From NCBI GenBank assembly GCA_038049695.1, contig CP142457.1:64013501-64077500 (forward strand): a stretch of 64,000 nucleotides of DNA, read 5' to 3'. Shown piece after piece: positions 1-10,866 of the stretch (position 1 is its first letter; every line of letters starts with the position of its first letter). The translations under genes and the position numbers were made by a program. Source of the stretch: Cinnamomum chago (Eukaryota; Streptophyta; Magnoliopsida; Laurales; Lauraceae). The notes below the pieces were generated by a model, which saw nothing but the letters and a program-made list of their open reading frames with translations, ran no database searches and was not told where the DNA came from.

Positions 1-2605
1 ACCTGGCAAAATCTGATCTTCATAATTGGCTTAATGCTGAAGCTGTCCACTGGAAGCAGAGGGCCAAAATGAATTGGCTTCAGGATGGAGACAGGAATAC
101 GAAGTTCTTTCACCTCTCAGCGAAAGCCAAGGGCATCCGCAAAAGCATTGATAGGATCTTGGTGGATGGTAACTTAATAGAGGAAGAAGGGCAAATCAGA
201 GCTCAAGCCTCCTCTTTCTTCTCAAATCTCTTCCAAGCTCTCCAGTGTCCCCGAACGAAGCTCTCTTTGATCTGGAAGGCCCCTCTGTCTCGGAAGAGCA
301 AAATAAGTTCCTAACTTCTATTCCCTCTCCTACTGAAATAAAAGAGGCAGTTTTCAAGCTCAAAAGGAGTAGCTCCCCCGGCCCTGATGGTTTCTCAGGG
401 GCTTTCTTTACAAGTTGCTGGCAGATTGTGGGTAGGGAGGTTGTTGGGGCAGTCACCCACTTCTTCTCCTCTGGTCACATTTTGAGAGAGTCAAATGCCT
501 TTTTCCTCTCCCTAATCCCAAAGAAGCCCTCCCCAGAGACTTTCTCCGACTTCCGCCCTATCAGTCTTCTAAATTTTGTCTACAAAATTATCTCTAAGAT
601 CCTAGCTACCAGACTCTCCACCATTCTTCCCTTTCTCATTTCCAATCATCAAGGAGCTTTTGTGAAAGGGAGGTCCATTCATCATCATGTGGCCCTAGCC
701 CAAGAGTTAATTCAAAAGCTCAATTCGAAAACCAGAGGAGGGTCGGTTTGCCTGAAGATGGACATCTCCAAGGCTTTTGACAAGTTGCAGTGGAGCTTCC
801 TTCTCAGGGCCCTGCAGTTTTTCAATTTCTCTCCTGCCTGGATAAACTGGATTAAAGATCTGATAAGCTCCACCAAAGGATCAGTCCTGATTAATGGCAG
901 TCCTTGTGGCTTTTTCAGCTCTTCCTGTGGCCTTCGACAGGGAGATCCGCTATCCCCCTACCTTTTCATATTAGCTGAGGAGATTCTTAGTCTGCAGCTT
1001 GAAGGCCTTCATAAATCAGGAGCTATTGAACCTATTTCCTCGGTTCCCTCCACCCCCTGCCACCTCTTCTATGCGGACGATATCCTGGTCTTCATCAGAG
1101 CATACAAGCACAGTCTGAGGAGTGTTAAAGAGCTCTTTGCCTCATACCAAGACTCTTCTGGTCAGTTTTTCAACCTTCAGAAGAGTCATCTTTTTGTGGG
1201 TAAGCGTCCTTCCAGGAGGGCCCATCTGGCATCAGATTATCTCAGCATTCCTAGGGCTTCTCTTCCCTCTACCTATCTGGGAGTTCCCATCTTCTTTGGA
1301 GCATCAAGGCACTCCTATTTTAATAAGACCCTGGATTCCATCAGGTCGAGGTTAGCTGGCTGGAAATCTAAATGTCTATCCTTTGCTGGTAGACTAATTC
1401 TAGTCAAGCACGTGCTTTCTGCAATCCCCCTCCATATCTCTCTTGCAGTTCCTTTCCCCAGTAAATCCTGTCTCCAGGTGGAGCGCCTAATGCGTAATTT
1501 TCTTTGGGCTGCCAGCTCAGAAAATCCCAGTAGCCAAGTGAATTGGGGGCAGGTCTGCTTACCGAAAGCTGAAGGTGGCCTTGGTCTGCGCAGAGTCAAG
1601 GACCTCAATGATGCTTGCTTGTTGAAGCTAGGCTGGTCAGCAGCTACCTCCTTCTCCCTGTGGGCTTCTTGGTTCAGAGTAAATTACTTTAAAAGCTACT
1701 CAATTTGGTCCCCTCGTTCCAAAAGAGGAGGTTCCTGTATTTGGAAGAGGATCAGGTCCCTGGCTTATCATCTTCAGAGTGGCAGCTCGTGGAAGGTTGG
1801 CAATGGGCATTCGATTAGTTTATGGTTTGATAATTGGTTGGGTAAGGGATCAGTTGCCTCTTATTTTCCTCATCTTCTCTTCTCAGACCTGGACCTTCTG
1901 GCAGACATCTTGCAAGACTCTTCCTGGAGAGTTCCTCCCCATCTTCCTACTGAGGTCTACAATTTTCTTTTTCATTCAACCAGTCATCTCCCTTTGAGTG
2001 GTTCAGAGGTTTCAGATTCTCTGCTCTGGAAAGGTGGGCCGGCTGGTAGTCTCTCTCTCAAAGAAGTCTGGAATCATATAAGGCCCAGTCATGCAGAGGT
2101 GCCCTGGGCCAGTCTAGTCTGGAATAAGAAGATGAATCCCAGGCTCGCTTGTTTCAGTTGGCGCCTCCTTCTTAGGAGAACTCCCACAGACAGTAGGGCC
2201 AAGCAAAGAGGTTGGGTAATGGCCTCAAGATGCTTTCTCTGCCTTAGTCATGAAGAAGATGACATCCACCTCTTCTTCCTCTGCCCGTTGGCTCGTCAGC
2301 TGTGGACTTGGATTCTCAGCCTCGGCGGTCTTTTCCTCCCCCTCCCTATGTCAGTGCCTGCTGTCTGGTTCTCCCTCTCCCAAGGTGTTGATGTTCAAGG
2401 TAGGAAAGAAGCTGCGGTTATTTTCTTCCAAGCTATCTCCTCCCTCTGGTCTCTCAGAAATGATGCAAAGCACAGCAACCTGAAGCCCTCTCTGACTAGA
2501 GCAAAGCTCCTATTTATGGACCGGCTGAGAGGTCTCCCCAGCTCTGCCCCAGGTTCTGCTAGCTCTCCTCCTCATCCTGTTCTTAGAGGACTGGGTCAGT
2601 TCTGA
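1..2605 (+). pseudogene. LINE ORF2 reverse transcriptase, partial and frameshifted
   Basis: ORF2 would supply reverse transcriptase for target-primed reverse transcription. The frame is open from base 3 and includes the typical GDRNTKFFH motif near 90-115. It must shift between about 230 and 250 to the frame that continues to the stop at 2603-2605. In the long frame (residue 1 at base 245) the RT blocks appear in order: SPGPDGFSGAFF near residue 40, FRPISLLN near 101, a DISKAFD motif, LRQGDPLSPYLF, and the catalytic YADD at residues 276-279 (bases 1070-1081). The C-terminal part has the zf-RVT pattern, with PRLACFSWRLL and CFLC near bases 2145-2245. The Met at 245 is only an internal codon. 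Endonuclease and N-terminus are outside the window. Confidence 0.9.
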
Positions 2606-3293
2606 ATTCTGCTCTGTCCCGGTTTTCTCTTTGCTTTTAGCTGGGTTCCAGGGGTGCTCCTCTCTGTTTTGTTGCTGGAGTAGTCCTCTCTTTGTGGTTG
2701 CAGCTCTGCCTCAGGTTCCCTCAGTAAAAAAGGTCTCCTGCTGCTTCTTCTGGGTTGTGCTGGGTGCGCTGTGCTGCTGGCAGTCTTGCTCGTCTGCTCC
2801 TGCTGCTCTGCTGGTTGTCTTGTTTGTCTGGTTGGGTTAGCCTTGGTGGTCCTTGCTGGGCTGGTTGCTTCTGCTTTCCTGTTGTGGGTGGCAGGTGTTC
2901 TTCTCTGCTGCTGGTCAGAGCAGGTCTCGGCAGTCCTTTTGGCCGAGGGGCCTGTGCTTGAGCTGGCTGGGTTTCAGGGGAATTCCTCCTCCTTCGGCTG
3001 CTGCCTGCTTTCTGTGCAGTCCTCTCTTTGCTGCTGGTTGGTTCTGTCTTTGCTGTTGCCTTAGCTGTTGGGTGCTCTCTGTTTTGGTGCTCTGGGGTGA
3101 TGTGCTTTGTCTCTCTTTTTGTTGGGTTGCCTTAGCTTCTCTTGCTTTGGTCTTTTTGTTTTGGTTTCCTTCCTGTTGCTGGGTTGTTTCTTCTCTGGCT
3201 GTTATTTTTTGGTTGTATTCTTTTTCCTCCTGTCCCCGGGGCTTTGCCCGGCTTCTTTCGCTTAATTCCAATTTACCAATTAGCGAAAAAAAA
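2606..3293 (+). other. LINE 3' untranslated tail
   Basis: About 690 bp of T/G-rich, purine-poor sequence (many CTGCTG, TTGCTG and TTTTGG runs) lies between the ORF2 stop and the terminal A run. Its base bias leaves several open frames rich in Leu, Cys, Val and Ser. None resembles a protein, and they are best read as composition artefacts. The end carries a small inverted AATT-ACCAATT motif and then the A run. Confidence 0.75.
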
Positions 3294-3790
3294 GGGTTTT
3301 AGATCTTGTTGTTGCAGTGTAAGTGAGATTGGTCAGCGTATGTTGTGCTGATCATGATTTTAGTGAGATTAATGAATGTGATTAGGTTTTTCCTTCTCAC
3401 ATTTTTCTGTTTTCTTCGTTTCTAGGGTTTTAGATCTAGTTGTTGTATTGTAAGTTAGATTAGCCTCTGAAATGATATTCTGATTGTTGTTTAAGTGAGA
3501 TTAATACATATGGTTCCGGTTTTTCTGCGTTTTGATTCTGCATTTTCTTCCTTACTAGGGTTTTAGATAATGTTGTTGTATTGTAAGTGGGATTAGTCTC
3601 TGAAAGGATCTTCTAATTGTTGTTTAAGTGAGATTAACAGATATGGTTCTGGTTTTTCTGCTGTTTCGTTTCTGCATTTTCTTCCTTACTAGGATTTTAG
3701 ACCTTCTTGTTGTTAATGTAAGTGGGATTAGTCTCTGTAGTACTCTGCTGATGATTGTTTAAGTGACATGAACACATAGGGTCTGAGGAA
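3294..3790 (+). repeat. Diverged tandem repeats, period about 131-134 bp (4 units)
   Basis: Units begin with G(G)G(A)TTTTAGA at 3294, 3425, 3558 and 3692. Each has TTGTTGTT..GTAAGT-like and GTGAGATTA..ATG motifs in the same order and a T-rich end (CATTTTCTTCCTTACTA). The fourth unit diverges after about 3770. The LINE interrupts the array on its left side. No coding potential is seen. The source (host intron-like DNA or an old repeat) is unknown. Confidence 0.8.
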
Positions 3791-4067
3791 TGCTCCTATT
3801 TTTTTTTTTCCATTTTCAATGGATAGGGCTTGTTATTTTTATGTGATATGGGATGTAGGGTTAAGGTTTAAGTACATTTGCCAATGTCTCCTTTTCATGC
3901 CATGCCAGCTGCATTCTGTTGTTCTTCCATTGGTTATGGGTTATTTAAGGGCATCAATTGTTTTGGGCTTTAATTCTAGTATATGGTTTTATCATAATTG
4001 TTTTGTTCTTCGTAAATATACATAAATTTCAATGGGTATTTGGATATCAATTTGTCAAGTCTATATC
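3791..4067. other. Unassigned AT-rich spacer
   Basis: The stretch separates the fourth tandem unit from a displaced fifth unit. It contains a T run and short open frames without protein-like composition. I see no feature here. Confidence 0.5.
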
Positions 4068-4190
4068 CTATTTGGTTTTTCTGCTGTTTCGTTTCTGCAT
4101 TTTCTTCCTTACTAAGATTTTAGACCTTTTTGTTGTTAATGTAAGTGGGATTACTCTCTGTAGTACTCTGCTGATGATTGTTTAAGTTTG
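4068..4190 (+). repeat. Displaced fifth copy of the ~132 bp repeat
   Basis: It repeats the end of unit 3 plus the start of unit 4 (from TTTGGTTTTTCTGCTG through GATGATTGTTTAAGT) with few changes. It is therefore a duplicated junction segment rather than an independent unit. It ends abruptly at about 4190, where unrelated sequence begins. Confidence 0.75.
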
Positions 4191-5058
4191 TAGAAACAGG
4201 AAAAAAACCCACCTTGAAGGCATCGGTTTTGCCCTTGGTGATCTGATTCCTTGCGATGCAGCTATTGATCATGGGTTTCATGTGATAGGATTCTATATAA
4301 TAGGACATGATTTCTCTTTTCCAAACAATAATAATAGATGACAGTAGATGAGTGACAAATACTAAGTGGTGAAGAAAGGTGTATGTATGGATCCACCCAA
4401 GAAGCTTGCATGATTAGCCAGTGAGACCACCCAACAACTCATATAAAATAATCCATGTACCCCATATATCTACCACTGCCTGCTCTTTAAAATATGAATT
4501 ATATATTTGAAGAATATAATGAATCATTGATTTTAATTGTACAAACTGAATTTCACCCAAAAGTGAGTCTTAAAAAGTATATAAATTGTTCATTTCATGA
4601 TTTTAGATAAGACGGATTTATATTTATAAAATCTCAAATCTTATAGTGTTGGTTCTTTTATTTGAAAAGTTAGGGGATTCAACAACTGTGGGGCTTATCT
4701 TATTTGAAAGGATTTCTATTAAATGCAAAGAGTCTGAAAAGATTGGAAGGCTATTAGGAGAGAGAAATAAATGAAAGTTATGACTTATGATATTACTCTA
4801 GTAGGAGTAGAAAAGACAAGAAGGGGAGAGGATCCTTTTTGGCACTATCTAGAAGTGGTCAGGTGATCACGGGTTTCCCTTGACTTTACTGGTTTCACAT
4901 CTGCACCATCTCTACAGTAGTCTCTGTGTTGTTGTTTCCTATTTCTTCACTCTGTTTCTTCATTGGAAGGTGAGTGATACTATTAGCACAAGTAATAGTA
5001 TTTCTTCCTTTTATCCTCTAAAATTGGTGAAATTTGAGGGTCTTGGGGAGGCTTAGAT
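4191..5058. other. Non-coding region upstream of the NAC exon
   Basis: AT-rich sequence with no convincing coding exon. On the minus strand, 4205-4290 reads as a short open stretch followed by AAG|GTGGGT, but I do not recognise it. A possible 5' leader or intron of the NAC gene starts near the GGTGAGTG at 4968. No TATA box could be assigned with confidence. Confidence 0.4.
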
Positions 5059-5245
5059 ATGGAGAACGTGGACAATTTAGCTAGGAATGAAATGATGAGA
5101 TTGCCTCCTGGGTTTAGGTTCCATCCTACAGATGAAGAATTGATCCTTCAGCACCTGAGGAGGAAGGTCTTTTCATGCCCTTTGCCGCCTTCAATTATCC
5201 CAGAGATTGATCATTTGTACAACTATGATCCTTGGGACCTGCCAG
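5059..5245 (+). pseudogene. NAC transcription factor, orphan first exon (NAC083-like)
   Basis: The Met-initiated 62-residue piece contains NAC subdomain A ([15 protein letters not shown]) and subdomain B ending DPWDLPG. This is where plant NAC genes usually have intron 1, and a donor site (CCAG|GTTTGT) follows at 5246. NAC proteins are plant nuclear transcription factors that dimerise and bind DNA through subdomains C and D. The N-terminal peptide before LPPGFRF and the [14 protein letters not shown] segment resemble the NAC083/VNI2 group. No exon with subdomains C-E (WYFF..R, NR..G.WKATG) was found downstream in the window, so the gene is truncated, disrupted by the insertions that follow, or a captured fragment. 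[10 protein letters not shown] has one residue more than most relatives at this loop. Confidence 0.85.
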
Positions 5246-6255
5246 GTTTGTATTTCTCCACGCGCGCGCCCATCTAATAAAACAAAGAGCAAGTCACCGA
5301 GGGTATGTCTGTGTGGAGCCAAGTATCAAGGCACAATGATTTTGAAAATTTTCTGGGGTATTCATTTTGAAAAGCAGCAAAAACACACTTATTGTCCTGT
5401 TTCGTTTGGACAGAAGTCTTTTTTAACTCAATCAGTTTCTGCATAAAATGAAACATCCAGGGAGAGAATTTTAAATGTCAATAGACCATTTCCCTTTTAA
5501 GGGCAGCGGCAATTTTCCATGGCATTCTCTTTTCACAGTGAATTCATTTTCTATGAAAACTTTGAGCTGAAGACTTCATTTCCTATGACTCTTGTTTTTA
5601 TTGCATGGTGTAGACAAACATGAATTTATATCAATAAGATAATGTTAGCACAAAACAATGAAAAATCATTCTTCTTCTGTGAACATTTTCAAATTTCAAA
5701 TTTGTTAGTAGTTTTTTAGAGGAGCTTGGGTCCCAAAATACCTAACAGCAAAAAAAAGGTCTTAAAGAATTTATGTGTTGGGTCTTTGAATCCATCATAG
5801 CCAGTTTGGTCCAGATAGGGTCTTTGGTTTAAGACCCTAGTCATCACAACATTAGTGTCATAACATGAATGTCTAAAGTTACCAATGGGCTCAAGAATTA
5901 GCAAATGTTTGAACTAATATTATAAAGATCATAACATAATTACATTTTTAGAGTTTAATATGAGTACTTTAAGAAAGAGAAAAAAATTCATTTATGTCTG
6001 TCTTATAATCTTCAATGAGATTCATCTTCATTGTTTTTTCAGTGCCAACGTCTTCATTTCTCTTTCCTTAATTTATTCCCTTTCATCTATACTATATTCT
6101 GTTTGCATTAATTTTAGTATCTAAGTGAATCCAACAGTCAACTATAGCAGGTTATCTAATTCCATTTCAAGTGCAATTAGAGCATATACAATTGTCATGT
6201 GAAGGACTTGGTATCTTGTAAAACATCTTTCACTAATACCTTGAAGAGATCATGA

Positions 6256-6310
<55 letters not shown>

Positions 6311-6423
6311 TTCTCCTTTGATTTCTCCAATTGATGGTTCGTGGAAAATTGAATTAGGGTTTTCTTGGAATTGTAGACAAGTAAATTCTTTTACCACCTT
6401 TTCTTGTGGAAAAGCGGCTATAC
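5246..6423. other. Non-coding stretch after the NAC exon
   Basis: AT-rich sequence with no recognisable exon on either strand. It could be the remains of NAC intron 1. A short ALU-like GCGCGCGC run at 5262-5270 and a TC microsatellite (separate entry) are the only structured parts. Confidence 0.5.
6257..6307 (+). repeat. (TC)n microsatellite
   Basis: About 25 uninterrupted TC dinucleotides. The Leu-Ser open frame across it is a consequence of the repeat. Confidence 0.95.
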
Positions 6424-6521
6424 CAAAAGTAAATTCTACTATAATACATTTAAAGAATCTACTATAATATTCTCTTGTAGTGTGAATGTAAAATCCTGCT
6501 GTAAACTCACATCACATGTCT
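6424..6521 (+). repeat. 98 bp direct repeat, copy 1, with CACTA-like terminus
   Basis: Identical base for base to 7528-7625. It contains CTCTTGTAGTG (ending 6482), the complement of a CACTACAAGAG CACTA terminus, preceded by a doubled TCTACTATAATA. The repeat continues 39 bp beyond that terminus, so the duplication is not only a transposon end. Confidence 0.85.
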
Positions 6522-7527
6522 AGTAGATTCTTCCTTTTAGTCCATTGCATATTTGGAATTATTGCAGGTTTCTCTCAAGTGGTCTCCTTTTCTAATTTAA
6601 GGGTTCTTCTTCTCTTTCTCCTCTGTCTCTCTGTGTGTATATATAGAGATGGATTCAATTGGAAATCTCATTGGGGGAGATTAAAATCTCAATATTTTTT
6701 ATTTTTTATTTATTTTATGTTGTGGGTAATTTTTTTTAAATTGGTATGAATTGGAAATTGCAAAATAGTTGCTTTATGACTTGTTAGCTGTATAGGGTTG
6801 GGTTCTTTTACTAGTTCCATCTTTCTTTTGCTTGTTGGAAATGTTACATGCTTTGGTAGATTAGATTTATGTGAAACAGTAAATCACCTTTCTAGAGAGA
6901 GGGGAAATTAAATGCTTTGATTGAAAAAAGATATTACAAATGGAAAAAGAAGATTTTATGAGCTTAGATGAGAACCCCATTTAAATGCTACTGGTGAATT
7001 GGAAATCAGTTGACTGAAACAGCTTGAAAGTGGATGGATTTGTATCTCTGTATGTGTAGCCTATGGAAATTGCTGTAATTCAATATCAAACTACACATGT
7101 ATGCTTCCACTTGTGAGTTGATTGAAACAGGTTGAAAGTGGATAGATCTGTATTTCTGTGAGTGTTGCTGTATGGAAATTGCTGTAATTCAATATCAAAC
7201 TACACATGTATGCTGCAACCATCTACAAAACTGGTTCCTTGTAAAAGAATAATAATTACTGTTGTTTGACCAATTAGGTTTCTACTAAATTGCAGCAGTT
7301 ATCCTTCATAGAAACTTACAAACTAAGATGAAAACAGTTCCTGAAAGCATAATGTTGCAGATGTTTTCTTATAATTGTTGTAATCTTTTGACCCAGGGAG
7401 AGTCACATTTACCCAATAACAAGTTGTATGAGTACAACTCTACTGAAAGTAGCTCACAGAGATCACATACTTCACCTCTTTACCCACCTTGCACTAATCC
7501 TATTTACAGTATTTCTATCAAATCCTT
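6522..7527. other. Region between the 98 bp direct repeats
   Basis: About 1 kb of AT-rich DNA without a recognisable gene. It contains a local tandem duplication (7011-7214). Being bracketed by a perfect direct repeat, it could be an insertion, or the product of a duplication mediated by the repeat. Confidence 0.5.
7011..7214 (+). repeat. Tandem duplication, period ~108 bp
   Basis: TGACTGAAACAGCTTGAAAG at 7011 recurs slightly changed at 7119. Both copies run through GGAAATTGCTGTAATTCAAT and end at TACACATGTATGCT. A few substitutions and small indels separate the copies. Confidence 0.85.
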
Positions 7528-7625
7528 CAAAAGTAAATTCTACTATAATACATTTAAAGAATCTACTATAATATTCTCTTGTAGTGTGAATGTAAAATCC
7601 TGCTGTAAACTCACATCACATGTCT
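7528..7625 (+). repeat. 98 bp direct repeat, copy 2
   Basis: Perfect copy of 6424-6521, with the CACTA-like terminus TTGTAGTG at 7579-7586. It lies ~50 bp upstream of the start codon of the TnpD gene and may mark or replace the 5' end of that transposon. Confidence 0.85.
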
Positions 7626-9200
7626 TGTGTGATCATGTGTTTTTGGTCGGTAGGTGACGGCTTGAACCGGACATTACGATGGATAAAAGTTGGATGCATA
7701 AGTCAAGATCGAGCCCTAAGTCTCTAAATGGTGTTATAGAATTCCTAAATTTTGCGTTTGACCATGCAACGACTGATGACAAGATCCCGTGTCCATGCAT
7801 TAAATGTTGTAACAAGTACTATAAGAATAGAGAAGATGTGCATGGTGACTTATTATGGAATGGGATAATGCAGAGATACATCAATTGGATGAGCCATGGG
7901 GAGGATATGTATGGAGGAGAATATATTAGTGATGAGTCCGAGGAGGGCGATGATATGCATGAAATGTTACAGGATGCATTCAGAATGCCAAACTTAGATG
8001 GTGGGGAAGATAATGAATCATCGGAAGAAAGCATTCCGGATGAGCCCAACATGGAAGCACAGAAATTTTACAAACTTTTGAAGGATGCTGAGAATGAACT
8101 ATATCCGGGTTGCACTAAATTCTCAAAACTTTCTTTCCTTGTACGGTTGTTTCACTTGAAGTGTCTTAATGGATGGAGTAACAAGTCATTCGACATGTTA
8201 CTTGATTTATTAAAAGAGGCACTTCTCGTTGGTGAAATTTTGCCTAAGAATCACTATGAGTCAAAAAAGGTACTTCGGGATCTTGGCCTGCACTACATAA
8301 AAATAGATGCTTGCCCGAATGACTGTATGCTGTACTGGAAGGAATATGAGAATACGAATGAATGTGCCGTATGTGGTGAGTCTAGGTGGAAATGTCACTC
8401 TACTAAACAGGCTGTAACTTCGTCTACAAAGGATAAGAAGATAGCCGCAAAGATTTTGCATTGGTTTCCACTGAAACCGAGGCTTCAGATGTTATTTATG
8501 TCTTCAAAAACAGCCGAGTACATGAGATGGCATGATCAGGGCCGCATAAAGGATGGGGTGTTGAGGCATCCTGCGGATTCTGAGGCATGGTCAACTTTAG
8601 ACGATGAATTCCCGATGTTCGGTTCGGAGCCTCGTAATGTTAGACTTGGGTTAGCGACCGATGGTTTCAATCCTTTTAATACCATGAGTATTGCTCACAG
8701 CACATGGCCGGTCATTCTCATTCCTTACAACTTGCCACCATGGATGTGTATGAAGCAATCATTTTTCATGTTGTCATTGCTTATTCCTGGCCCTAAATCT
8801 CCTGGGAACGACATCGATGTTTACCTGCAACCGTTGATAGAGGAGTTGAAGGAATTGTGGACAGATGGAGTTGAGACATACGATGCCTCTTCAAAACAGA
8901 ATTTCCAGATGCATGCAGCAGTCTTATGGACTATTAGTGATTTTCCCGCATATGCTAACTTATCAGGATGGAGCACTAAAGGGGAAAAAGCTTGTCCCTC
9001 TTGCAACAAGGACACATGTTCGATCAAATTGAAGAATGGACGTAAGTGGTGTTACTTGGGAAATCGTCGATTTTTACCACATGATCATAAGCTCCGACAC
9101 AATAAGAGATCTTTTAATGGATTTAAGGAATTGAGAAGTGTACCAAATGCATTAACCGGTGATGATGTACTTGATCAATTGCGTGACTACGAGCAAATCA

Positions 9201-9205
9201 CATTC
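9201..9205 (+). repeat. Target-site duplication, left (CATTC)
   Basis: CATTC directly precedes the TG of the 5' LTR and recurs directly after the CA of the 3' LTR (24748-24752). Collapsing one copy rejoins TnpD in frame, confirming insertion into the transposase gene. Confidence 0.95.
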
Positions 9206-9640
9206 TGTGAGGTCCCACCCTTGGTGGGCCCTCTAAATGCTATTTTATAGACTAATTTATTCTAATTTATGCTAATTACTACTAATCTTTGCTAATTACT
9301 ACTAATCCTTGCTAATTACTACTAATCTTTGCTAATCTTGGCTAATTACTAATTATTTGTGCTAATTAGGGGTTGATTAGAGAGATTGGTTAGATTCTCC
9401 TAAGTTTTTTGTTAGACTAGTTTAGTTGGGTTTATTTTTAATTAGAAAAGGGTTTTGGGTTAAACCTATGTTATTAGTGTTAGTTAGGTCCTTAATAGAG
9501 TTTTAATTAATTAAGGTTGGGTTAGTGCAAAAGGTACTCCTCTAGAAGCTTCCTACCAAAAGACATAACTAGCCTCAACCCTAACCCTAACCACATGAAA
9601 ACCCTAAGGCTAATCTGGTCATTAATCCCCTCCCCTAATC

Positions 9641-9648
9641 TATTTAAG
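9641..9648 (+). promoter_or_regulatory. Possible TATA box of the 5' LTR
   Basis: TATTTAAG stands in a C-rich, pyrimidine-flanked context (CCCCTAATC upstream, GGGCTCTTATCCC downstream), typical of plant core promoters. It is conserved at 20141 in the 3' LTR. It would place the R region early in an unusually long LTR. No transcript evidence is available. Confidence 0.4.
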
Positions 9649-10390
9649 GGCTCTTATCCCAAAAAAACCCTAAACCTTAAGCTCAGCCCCCTTCCCAAGA
9701 AAACTACCAGCCCCCAACTACTTCCCTTCCCATTTCCTCTCCTACGTTTGGGCTGAGGCAACCACTGTTACATCTTCCTTCTTCCTCTTTCATTCTCCTT
9801 CCTCACCTAAGCTACTGACCTTGTGCTGGGAGGAGTCTTGAAGCTACTGCAACTGCAGCAAGTGTCCTCCTCCTCTGCTGTGCTGAGTTCTCCTTAGAGC
9901 TGCTACAGCCACTACACCTTCTCTTCACTTCCTCTCCCTCATTTCCCTCATTTCTGAGATTACTGTGTGTTGGGGCCATTGCTACAGCAGCTGGGTTGTC
10001 TTCTTCTTCACTTCCTCTGGTTCAGCTGGGTTCTCTTCTATTGCTCTTTCTCTCTACAAATCTCTCTCTCAAGCAAAAAGGCAAGTGCATCTTACTGTTA
10101 ATGTAGCATATGTGTTGTCTCTCATGATTTAGTAGTTTCATTTCATGTTTATGTTCAGTTAGTCTTAGAAATACACCTGGAGCTCTGTTTTCTGTGTTTG
10201 GATGGAAAGGTCATTGATGGATGGGGGTTTCACCCCCCATTTGGAAGATCAATGGGCCACAAGGTTGTCAATTAATGGGCATTAGAGTTATTTGATGTTT
10301 GGAGATGATTTGGTGAAGTTTGGGACTGATTGGAAGTGATTTGGTGGAAAAACGGGTTGAAATGGAGAAAACCTGAAAACTGGTCTCAGT

Positions 10391-10866
10391 GTATGGCCGA
10401 GACCAGTGTATGGCCGAGACCAGTGCATGGCCGAGACCAGTGCAGTGCAGTGCATGGCCGAGACCAGTGCATGGCCGAGACTAGTGCAGTGCAGTGCATG
10501 GCCTAGACCAGTGCAGTACATGGCCGAGACCAGTGCAGTAAAGTGCAGTGCAGTGCATGGCCGAGACCAGTGCAGTGCATGGCCGAGACCAGTGCATGGC
10601 CGAGACCAGTGCAGTGCAGTGCATGGCCGAGACCAGTGCATGGCCGAGACCAGTGCAGTGCAGTGCATGGCCTAGACCAGTGCAGTACATGGCCGAGACC
10701 AGTGCAGTGCAGTGCATGGCCGAGACCAGTGCAGTGCAGTGCATGGCCTAGACCAGTGCAGTACATGGCCGAGACCAGTGCAGTGCAGTGCATGGCCTAG
10801 ACCAGTGCAGTGCATGGCCGAGACCAGTGCAGTGCAGTGCATGGCCGAGACCAGTGCAGTGCAGTG
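10391..10866 (+). repeat. Minisatellite, unit (T/G)GGCCGAGACCAGTGC with (AGTGC)n spacers
   Basis: Copies of ATGGCCGAGACCAGTGC are separated by zero to several AGTGC pentamers, giving 17, 22 and 27 bp spacings. CCTAGACC variants recur in a regular higher-order pattern. Six-frame translations are open on both strands only because of this repeat. The 3' LTR copy has one 27 bp unit less. Confidence 0.95.

Larger units (their letters stand above)
1..3293 (+). mobile_element. LINE (L1-type non-LTR retrotransposon), 5' part outside window
   Basis: The region holds a plant L1-like ORF2 (reverse transcriptase plus C-terminal zf-RVT zinc-finger region), a T-rich 3' untranslated tail, and a short terminal run of eight A (3286-3293). 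Host repeat sequence begins immediately after the A run. The array-unit start GGGTTTTAGAT at 3294 recurs at 3425 and 3558, which fixes the 3' boundary. ORF1, the endonuclease domain and the 5' target-site duplication would lie left of the window. The ORF is frameshifted, so the copy is dead. Confidence 0.9.

Noticed and set aside
2631..3351. Overlapping open frames rich in Leu, Cys, Val and Ser
   Set aside because: They lie in the T/G-rich LINE tail, overlap one another, and have no domain or initiation context.
4120..4308. Minus-strand exon-like stretch with a GT donor near 4205
   Set aside because: Short, unrecognised and with no second exon. Insufficient to call a gene.
9575..9595. Telomere-like CCCTAACCCTAACC in the LTR (also 20075)
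   Set aside because: Only two to three units, at a fixed LTR position in both copies; composition, not a telomere relic.
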